Shown: positions 1 to 3,797 of the stretch, piece after piece
Layout: every line of letters starts with the position of its first letter
How positions within the stretch are numbered: the first letter of the stretch is position 1
From: a bacterium
GTDB lineage: Bacteria > Patescibacteriota > Minisyncoccia > UBA6257 > UBA9933
Length of the DNA stretch: 5,065 nucleotides
NCBI GenBank assembly: GCA_021817915.1
Contig: JAKAFV010000042.1
Span: 1-5,065, forward strand
Reading direction: 5' to 3'
Made by a program: the position numbers and the translations under genes
Notes under the pieces: generated by a model
Seen by the model: only the letters and a program-made list of their open reading frames with translations
Told to the model about the DNA's origin: nothing
The model's database searches: none

Positions 1-1
1 G

Positions 2-541
2 GAAATAGAAGGTGAAATGGGAGCGCAATTTGTCGGTCTTCAGGCAAGAATGATGGGCCAGGCATTAAGAAAAATCACCGCTCTGGCTGCTAAGGGGAAC
101 GTTCTAATTATTTTCATAAACCAGTTGCGAGATAAAATCGGGATGATGGGATATGGCGAGCCGACAACCAATCCGGGCGGAAGGGCGCTGAAATTTTTTG
201 CTTCGGTAAGAATTGATTTAAGGCTTATTGCCTAGATTAAAAAGGGAGAAGAGGCGATTGGCAATCGCACCCGCGCCAAGGTCGTCAAAAATAAAGCGGC
301 AGCGCCGTTTAAAATCGCGGAGTTTGACATAATATACGGCGAAGGAATTTCTTATGAAGGTGACGTTCTGGCGGTGGCAATAAAAAATGGAATTGTAAAA
401 AAAGCCGGAAATACTTATTCATTCGGAGACGAAAAAATTGGCGTTGGCATGGAAGCTAGCAGGCTCAAGCTAAAAGAAGACAAAAAATTATTAAACGAGA
501 TTAAAAAGAAGACCTTAGAAGCTTTAAAAGGTGAAGAGTAA
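2..541 (+). CDS. recA: RecA recombinase, 3' part, with an in-frame TAG
   Basis: RecA forms ATP-dependent filaments on single-stranded DNA, catalyses strand exchange and triggers LexA-type self-cleavage. The window opens inside the ATPase core, at EIEGE. Reading on in the same frame come the L1 region ([13 protein letters not shown]), the Walker B-side strand with [12 protein letters not shown], loop L2 (GEPTTNPGG) and [13 protein letters not shown]. Codon 78 of the visible frame is TAG (233-235). After it the same frame continues as [38 protein letters not shown] and the small C-terminal domain, and ends at TAA (539-541). The acidic tail seen in E. coli RecA is absent. The identification is near certain. 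Whether the gene is intact is not: the TAG may be a real nonsense mutation, an assembly error (CAG to TAG would give Gln, which suits the position) or a recoded codon. No plausible restart lies just after the TAG. The 5' part of the gene lies outside the window. Confidence 0.95.
233..235 (+). other. In-frame TAG codon inside recA
   Basis: This codon sits between RIDLRLIA and IKKGEEAIG, which aligns with E. coli RecA DIRRIGAVKEGE, so it replaces a single ordinary residue with no insertion or frame change. The downstream 101 codons are open and conserved, including KVVKNK, whose lysines lie at the subunit/ATP interface in E. coli RecA. Termination here would remove part of the core and the whole C-terminal domain. 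A one-base change, CAG to TAG, would explain it. Confidence 0.9.
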
Positions 542-578
542 AAAAATACCACTATCATATATGATAGTGGTATTTTTT
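541..578 (+). terminator. Rho-independent terminator of recA (perfect 38-bp palindrome)
   Basis: The palindrome starts on the last base of the recA TAA codon. Its arms run A6-TACCACTATCATA and the exact reverse complement, ending in six T. A run of A on one side and T on the other makes it able to work in both directions, which fits its place between converging genes. Its core CTATC-ATATAT-GATAG (552-567) is a variant of the CTATG-N6-CATAG core of the palindromes that follow. Confidence 0.85.
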
Positions 579-613
579 ATTATGGTCATTTAATATTTGT
601 CGCGCGATCGCGC

Positions 614-637
614 AATACTATGATTAATCATAGTGTT
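614..637. repeat. Palindrome 1, centre ATTAAT
   Basis: A 24-base inverted repeat, AATACTATGATT and its complement, with a single T-G wobble at 616/635. The core is CTATG-ATTAAT-CATAG. Confidence 0.8.
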
Positions 638-654
638 AAAGAATAAATTGTCAT

Positions 655-672
655 GCTATGACCGGTCATAGC
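655..672. repeat. Palindrome 2, centre ACCGGT
   Basis: GCTATGACCGGTCATAGC is a perfect 18-base palindrome. A competing small hairpin, GTCAT-GCT-ATGAC (650-662), shares its left arm. GCGCGCGAT follows at once, echoing the CGCGCGAT at 601-608. Confidence 0.8.
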
Positions 673-688
673 GCGCGATTAATTAATT

Positions 689-724
689 TAAACAGGCACT
701 ATGCTATAGCATAGTGCCTGTTTA
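689..724. terminator. Palindrome 3, centre CTATAG; possible bidirectional terminator
   Basis: This is a perfect 36-base palindrome with arms TAAACAGGCACTATGCTA. The GC-richer outer stem and the TTTATTTATTT tail on the plus strand give it the look of a weak terminator. On the minus strand the tail is TTTAAATTAATT, which is less convincing. It could stop read-through from either recA or the pilin gene. Confidence 0.55.
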
Positions 725-768
725 TTTATTTGCTATGCTGTGGCCGTTGGTTATGTGGGCATATAACA

Positions 769-794
769 AGGCGCTATGATTAATCATAGCGCCT
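769..794. repeat. Palindrome 4, centre ATTAAT
   Basis: A perfect 26-base palindrome, AGGCGCTATGATT and its complement. The outer stem AGGCGC/GCGCCT differs from the AGGCAC/GTGCCT of palindrome 3 by a paired change (A-T to G-C). A-rich sequence follows on the plus strand, so there is no U-tract for termination in that direction. Confidence 0.8.
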
Positions 795-828
795 GAAAAA
801 ATAATTATTTGTTACGCCACAACATGGC

Positions 829-850
829 ATGCTATGAAGGTTCATAGCAT
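829..850. repeat. Palindrome 5, centre AAGGTT
   Basis: ATGCTATGAA-GG-TTCATAGCAT forms a 10-bp stem around a GG dinucleotide. It lies 15 bases beyond the pilin stop codon and is the first structure a pilin transcript would contain after its coding region. No U-run follows in the minus direction. Confidence 0.75.
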
Positions 851-865
851 TAATTCCGTAAGTAA

Positions 866-2077
866 TTATTTATTTGTTGCGGTATATAATGCCTGAATTT
901 CGGCGGCGGAAAGAGCGCGGTTATAAATGCGAGTATCATCTAAATAGCCATTTATATAAGAATTATTTATTGTTTGCATCCCCAATCTATTTATTCGTGC
1001 AGAACCAGTGGACTTAGTATTATTTTTTATAAATTGTCCGTCGAAATAATATTTATAATTTGTTCCGTCATATGTTCTAACCACAAAATGCCACGCGTTT
1101 AAACCTATATTAAATCCCGCATTCATACAGGTCCAAGTATCAGCGAGTTCGCAAAATTCTGCGCCAGTATAAGCAAAATAGATGGAATTTGATGTGTTGC
1201 CGCCGGGAAGATCGATAATGCCACCATTATCTTTGTAACTTAATAAATAAATCCAAAAAATTTCTGAGTGGTTAGCGTAAATAGTTGATTTATTTATATC
1301 TATATAGTTATTAACTCCATTAAATGACAATGCATAACCTCCAACCTTGCCAGCAGTATAAGTAGGTCCATTGGTAAGCGTTCCATTATTCCCATGCCCT
1401 GACGCATCATACGCCGTAGTTCCAGAACCTTCATCAAATTTCCAGTAGCCGACTAATGAAGTATCGCCATAATCAAGAGGAAGAAGGGTTAAGTTTGAGC
1501 CAAGTTCATATAGTCCTGTATATTGGCCTCCGTCGGTGGAAGTTTTGTCGTTTCCTCCTCCAAGCTTGTATTTAGCTGATTCCATAGACGTGGCAAGTTC
1601 CCAAGAACCTCCTGTTATATACGTATAGTAATTGCCCGTGGAAGTCGCATTTACGGGATCTACAGGTAAAACTGATAACGGAGTTGTAAAGGTGATAGAC
1701 GAGAAATTAATTGGTATCCAGCCCGTAGAATCTGTTTTTTGAAGATTTGTTGAAGTGGAGCACGCATAACTCCAGCCTGCGGGCAGAGTGGGAAGCCCTA
1801 AATTGGCGCAAGTGGCTGAAGAATCAGCTATGGAAACATATACAGTGTTTGCCGAACCCAAAGAAGAACCGCCATCCGCGATATACAGAGATATCGCTTT
1901 GTTTATGCTTGCCAATTCTTCCGCTCTTCTGGAATCTCTGGCTGATTTCATCTGTTCTCCAGGATTTATTGTGAGGACGACTACAGTGGCAAGAATTGCC
2001 ATGATGGCTATTACAATAACGAGTTCTATGAGGGTGAAGGAGTTGGGCTTTATTTTGTTAAATGTTGAATGCGACAT
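866..2077 (-). CDS. Type IV pilin-like protein fused to a LamG-like domain
   Basis: This is a 403-residue surface or pilus-associated protein. Residues 1-13 are a short leader. Residues 14-36 are the class III signal helix FTLIELVIVIAIMAILA, with the conserved Glu at +5, which a prepilin peptidase would process and which anchors the protein in the membrane or a pilus. Residues 37-70 continue the pilin helix (SARDSRRAEELASINKAI). A middle domain (about 70-200, with GWSYACS, GWIPINF, LPVDPVN and YYTYITGGSWEL) resembles one common in Parcubacteria pseudopilins. Residues 205-400 are a concanavalin A/LamG-like jelly roll, from LVGYWKFDEGSG to the typical ending YLDDTRIYNRALSAAEIQ, which suggests binding of sugars or other surface ligands. 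The residue before the cleavage site is Ser13 where Gly is usual. Cys90/Cys106 and Cys309/Cys317 could form two disulfides. The precise ligand and pilus role are unknown. Confidence 0.9.
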   Translation of the reverse strand: MSHSTFNKIKPNSFTLIELVIVIAIMAILATVVVLTINPGEQMKSARDSRRAEELASINKAISLYIADGGSSLGSANTVYVSIADSSATCANLGLPTLPAGWSYACSTSTNLQKTDSTGWIPINFSSITFTTPLSVLPVDPVNATSTGNYYTYITGGSWELATSMESAKYKLGGGNDKTSTDGGQYTGLYELGSNLTLLPLDYGDTSLVGYWKFDEGSGTTAYDASGHGNNGTLTNGPTYTAGKVGGYALSFNGVNNYIDINKSTIYANHSEIFWIYLLSYKDNGGIIDLPGGNTSNSIYFAYTGAEFCELADTWTCMNAGFNIGLNAWHFVVRTYDGTNYKYYFDGQFIKNNTKSTGSARINRLGMQTINNSYINGYLDDTRIYNRALSAAEIQALYTATNK

Positions 2078-2088
2078 GGGTTAATGGA

Positions 2089-2117
2089 ATTATATTATAT
2101 AATTTTCCATTTGTCGC
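2089..2117 (-). promoter_or_regulatory. Probable promoter of the pilin/LamG gene
   Basis: On the minus strand GCGACA (2112-2117, four of six bases of TTGACA) lies 17 bases from a perfect TATAAT (2089-2094). A second overlapping TATAAT occupies 2094-2099. The -10 box ends only 11 bases before the ATG, so the leader would be about 5-10 bases long with no Shine-Dalgarno sequence. A terminator just upstream supports separate transcription of this gene. Confidence 0.5.
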
Positions 2118-2135
2118 GTTTTGGGTATTGTAGAT

Positions 2136-2167
2136 AAATAAAAATCCCGCCTCACACGGGATTTTTT
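2136..2167 (-). terminator. Rho-independent terminator after the small zinc-ribbon gene
   Basis: A 10-bp stem (2140-2149 with 2157-2166; AAAATCCCG/CGGGATTTT at its core) closes a seven-base loop, and a T-rich tail follows in the minus direction. The plus strand also has six T, so it could act both ways, but no plus-strand gene runs into it. It separates the 65-residue gene from the pilin gene. Confidence 0.8.
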
Positions 2168-2197
2168 ACCCCACACATAACTTGTTATGTGTGAGGT
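2168..2197 (-). other. Stem-loop just upstream of the terminator
   Basis: The arms CACACATAAC (2172-2181) and GTTATGTGTG (2184-2193) pair perfectly around TT, and three more pairs (2168-2170 with 2195-2197) follow beyond a C/A mismatch. In the minus-strand transcript it comes directly before the terminator hairpin. Its arm at 2189-2196 is also fully complementary to the terminator loop (2150-2157), which allows an alternative fold. Confidence 0.6.
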
Positions 2198-2211
2198 GTA
2201 TTTTATTTATC

Positions 2212-2409
2212 CTATCTTCCGAAAGACCTAGGGCCTCCGAATGATTGGCGTTTTTCGCGGAAGCAGTTTCTGCACATAAGTTGATCCATTCTTTCCGGGC
2301 TCGGTTCAAACGGAAGCTCTGTTATTTCGCCCCCGCATTTTGAGCATTTCCAATCGCCTTTGAACATCTGCCTTTGGAAACCGCCTTGTTGGTTGTCGTT
2401 ATAAGCCAT
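2212..2409 (-). CDS. Small zinc-ribbon-like protein, Cys-x2-Cys-x20-Cys-x2-Cys
   Basis: This 65-residue soluble protein has four cysteines, Cys22, Cys25, Cys46 and Cys49, in the contexts WKCSKCGGEI and LMCRNCFREKR, arranged to bind one zinc ion. The head (NDNQQGGFQRQ) and tail (REKRQSFGGPRSFGR) are rich in Gln, Gly, Arg and Phe and look disordered and basic, as in many small nucleic-acid-binding proteins. Short CxxC/CxxC proteins of this kind are frequent in Patescibacteria and have no firm function; RNA or DNA binding is only a guess. The start is supported by its being the only Met ahead of the motif that leaves a compact protein, although no Shine-Dalgarno sequence precedes it. It lies 97 bases after the dsbA-like gene on the same strand. 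It ends in TAG, followed in frame by GAT AAA TAA. Confidence 0.8.
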   Translation of the reverse strand: MAYNDNQQGGFQRQMFKGDWKCSKCGGEITELPFEPSPERMDQLMCRNCFREKRQSFGGPRSFGR

Positions 2410-2461
2410 TTTTGCTTTTTATTTTAATATTTCGCCCTTTTAATTATTCCGAATTTAAGGC

Positions 2462-2499
2462 AAAACAGCTTATTTAAGGCGCTTGTCTTAAAGCTTTTT
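2462..2499. terminator. Possible bulged hairpin terminator between the dsbA-like and zinc-ribbon genes
   Basis: AGCTTATTTAAG (2467-2478) pairs with CTTAAAGCT (2487-2495) around an eight-base loop, leaving three bases bulged. In the minus direction the tail is only GTTTT, so at most it would attenuate read-through from the dsbA-like gene. The plus-strand tail TTTTATTT is better, but no plus-strand gene precedes it. The rest of the 97-base gap shows no convincing promoter. Confidence 0.3.
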
Positions 2500-2506
2500 A
2501 TTTAAT

Positions 2507-3217
2507 TTATTTCTTTAACGCTTCGTCAATTATCTGCGAAAAGCGCGTAAATGGATAGGCTCCTTGCACCATCTCATCGCCTATATATATTGTCGGCGTG
2601 GAAAGCTGCGGAAGAATCGCTTTGGCTTCGCTTAGATCAATATTTACTTCAGAAGCGTATTTTTTTAAATCGTAACATGAAAGAAACTCATCAACATCCA
2701 TCTTTAAATCACCGGCGATTTTTTTAAAAGTATCGCGGTTTAAATTTCCGGTATGCTCGCTATTTCCGGACTTTTTCAGCTCCGCGATTTCAGTCTCAAA
2801 AATAGCGTCATGATAGTCCCAATACTTTCCTTGGTCTTTAGCGCATTCAGCTGCTTCGGCGGCAGCGGTCGATTCTTGCCCAAGAAATGCCAAGTCTTTA
2901 TAAACCATATTTACTTTTCCGGTTTTAATATAGGTTTCTCTAATTTGGCGTTCGGCTTCTTGATAGAATTTTCCGCAAAACGGGCACTGATAATCGCTGT
3001 AAATAAAAATTGTTAGCGGAGCTTTTGCGTCTCCTAAAATGACATCGTCGCCTATCCGGGGCTTATTTAAGGCGCCGGCAGTTTCTTTTTCCGCGCTTCC
3101 TGTCTGGGAGCCCGGTTTTAGCCCGACCGCGTAAATAATAGAGCCCGAAATTAAAATAGCGGCTACCAGAATGCTTGCCGCCAGAAAATTATCTTGTTTT
3201 TTTGATGAATCTTCCAT
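2507..3217 (-). CDS. Membrane-anchored DsbA-like thiol:disulfide oxidoreductase
   Basis: This 236-residue enzyme probably makes or rearranges disulfides in exported proteins. Residues 1-10 are cytoplasmic and charged, 11-33 form a single membrane helix (FLAASILVAAILISGSIIYA), 34-55 are a linker, and the rest is an extracytoplasmic thioredoxin fold of the DsbA-like (Thioredoxin_4) type. The active site is Cys78-Pro-Phe-Cys81 in FIYSDYQCPFCGKFYQE, and the cis-proline loop is STPT (Pro208). Two further cysteines, in AAECAKDQGKYW and FLSCYDL, are at places where this family often has them and may form a second disulfide. The longer frame would start at 3388, but that would overlap the head of recO by 95 bases and add a tail with no counterpart, so the Met just before the charged tail and membrane helix is chosen. 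No Shine-Dalgarno sequence precedes it. It is divergent from recO and upstream of the zinc-ribbon gene. Confidence 0.92.
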   Translation of the reverse strand: MEDSSKKQDNFLAASILVAAILISGSIIYAVGLKPGSQTGSAEKETAGALNKPRIGDDVILGDAKAPLTIFIYSDYQCPFCGKFYQEAERQIRETYIKTGKVNMVYKDLAFLGQESTAAAEAAECAKDQGKYWDYHDAIFETEIAELKKSGNSEHTGNLNRDTFKKIAGDLKMDVDEFLSCYDLKKYASEVNIDLSEAKAILPQLSTPTIYIGDEMVQGAYPFTRFSQIIDEALKK

Positions 3218-3250
3218 ATAAATGTTATTATATTTAATAATAATTAATAT

Positions 3251-3256
3251 TATAAT
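3251..3256 (+). promoter_or_regulatory. Possible -10 box of recO
   Basis: A perfect TATAAT stands 37 bases before the recO ATG. No good -35 box lies at the right distance (TTATAT at best), so the call rests on the -10 box and the position alone. It overlaps the proposed -10 region of the divergent dsbA-like promoter. Confidence 0.35.
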
Positions 3257-3282
3257 AGTAAGGTAAAAATTTTTGTTGTCAA
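3255..3282 (-). promoter_or_regulatory. Probable promoter of the dsbA-like gene
   Basis: On the minus strand a perfect TTGACA (3277-3282) lies 16 bases from TACTAT (3255-3260), a four-of-six match to TATAAT. A perfect TATAAT follows a few bases on but at an overly long spacing of 22. Start of transcription would fall near 3248, giving a leader of about 30 AT-rich bases. The -35 box lies in the leader of the divergent recO. Confidence 0.5.
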
Positions 3283-3293
3283 TAAGATAAAAA

Positions 3294-3797
3294 ATGAAAG
3301 AATTTTTAACTGAAGCGCTAGTTTTAAGCGTTGATGATTCCGCCGAATTTGACAAGGCTGTTGTTTTATATACGAAGGAATTGGGCAAGGTTTCCGCAAG
3401 AGCCAGGGGCGCCAGAAAAATAACTTCAAAATTAACGGGGCATCTTCAGCCTCTTGATTTTACGAGAGTGCGTTTGATAGGGGAAAATAATTTTCAAATA
3501 GCTGATGCCTTGGCTTTTAAAAAAATGGAGCGGTCTCCGGAATCTTTGGCGGCGGTAAAATTCGTGCAAGAAATGACGCCCGAGCTTCAGCCCGACCACG
3601 ATTTGTGGAATCTTCTTAAAAAAGGCAAAAAATTTTCCAATAAAGAAGTATTGGGCGTTTTGGGATTTGATTCGGCTTTCTCCGAGTGCGGATCTTGCGG
3701 GGCAAAAAAACCGGAATTTTTCTTAAAGACAGAACAATTATTTTTATGCAAGCGTTGCGCTTCCAAAGCGCCAAAAAATGAGATAGTATTAATATAA
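3294..3797 (+). CDS. recO: DNA repair protein RecO, compact form
   Basis: RecO helps load RecA on single-stranded DNA coated with SSB, with RecR, in the RecF pathway, and anneals complementary strands. Residues 1-75 match the RecO N-terminal OB fold: TEALVLSVDDSAEFDKAVVL, YTKELGKVSARARGARK, LTGHLQPLDF and a strand like LIGENNFQIADA. The C-terminal part has the RecO zinc-finger cysteines, CGSCGAKK and LFLCKRC. At 167 residues it is well below the usual 230-250: the helical region between the OB fold and the zinc finger has only about 50 residues, and little follows the finger. The frame is unbroken, so this is a short form rather than a broken gene. The ATG fits the family start exactly; no Shine-Dalgarno sequence precedes it. 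Its TAA overlaps the next ATG (TAATG), implying translational coupling. Confidence 0.9.
   Translation: MKEFLTEALVLSVDDSAEFDKAVVLYTKELGKVSARARGARKITSKLTGHLQPLDFTRVRLIGENNFQIADALAFKKMERSPESLAAVKFVQEMTPELQPDHDLWNLLKKGKKFSNKEVLGVLGFDSAFSECGSCGAKKPEFFLKTEQLFLCKRCASKAPKNEIVLI

Larger units (their letters stand above)
602..850. repeat. Cluster of CTATG-N6-CATAG palindromes
   Basis: The 324 bases between the recA and pilin stop codons hold no credible gene. They hold five exact copies of a 16-base palindrome core, CTATG-N6-CATAG, at 618-633, 656-671, 699-714, 774-789 and 832-847, with centres ATTAAT, ACCGGT, CTATAG, ATTAAT and AAGGTT. Flanking bases usually extend the pairing. A 12-bp palindrome GCGCGATCGCGC (602-613) opens the cluster, and a worn hairpin (750-767, GTTAT/ATAAC) and a lone half-site CTATG (733-737) lie inside it. 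Core starts are spaced 38, 43, 75 and 58 bases apart, so this is not a regular array. Only one copy has a T-rich tail, so most do not look like ordinary terminators. Possible roles are RNA hairpins protecting 3' ends, protein-binding sites, or a small REP-like repeat family. Confidence 0.8.

Noticed and set aside
17..235. A separate 72-residue gene at the start of the window
   Set aside because: It is an internal piece of recA: the Met is in the middle of the conserved core and the RecA frame is open before it.
602..850. CRISPR array or integron attC-like array formed by the palindromes
   Set aside because: The repeats are only 16-36 bases, spacing is irregular, the copies differ in their centres, and no cas or integrase gene is visible.
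1788..2084. Plus-strand frames of 98 and 75 residues opposite the pilin gene
   Set aside because: They are antisense shadows of the signal-helix and middle-domain coding sequence, with no family resemblance or start signals.
2753..3016. Plus-strand 87-residue frame inside the dsbA-like gene
   Set aside because: It is the complement of strongly supported thioredoxin-fold coding sequence and shows no motif.
3218..3388. 57-residue N-terminal extension of the dsbA-like protein
   Set aside because: It would overlap the coding head of recO, and the internal Met gives the expected short charged tail before the membrane helix.
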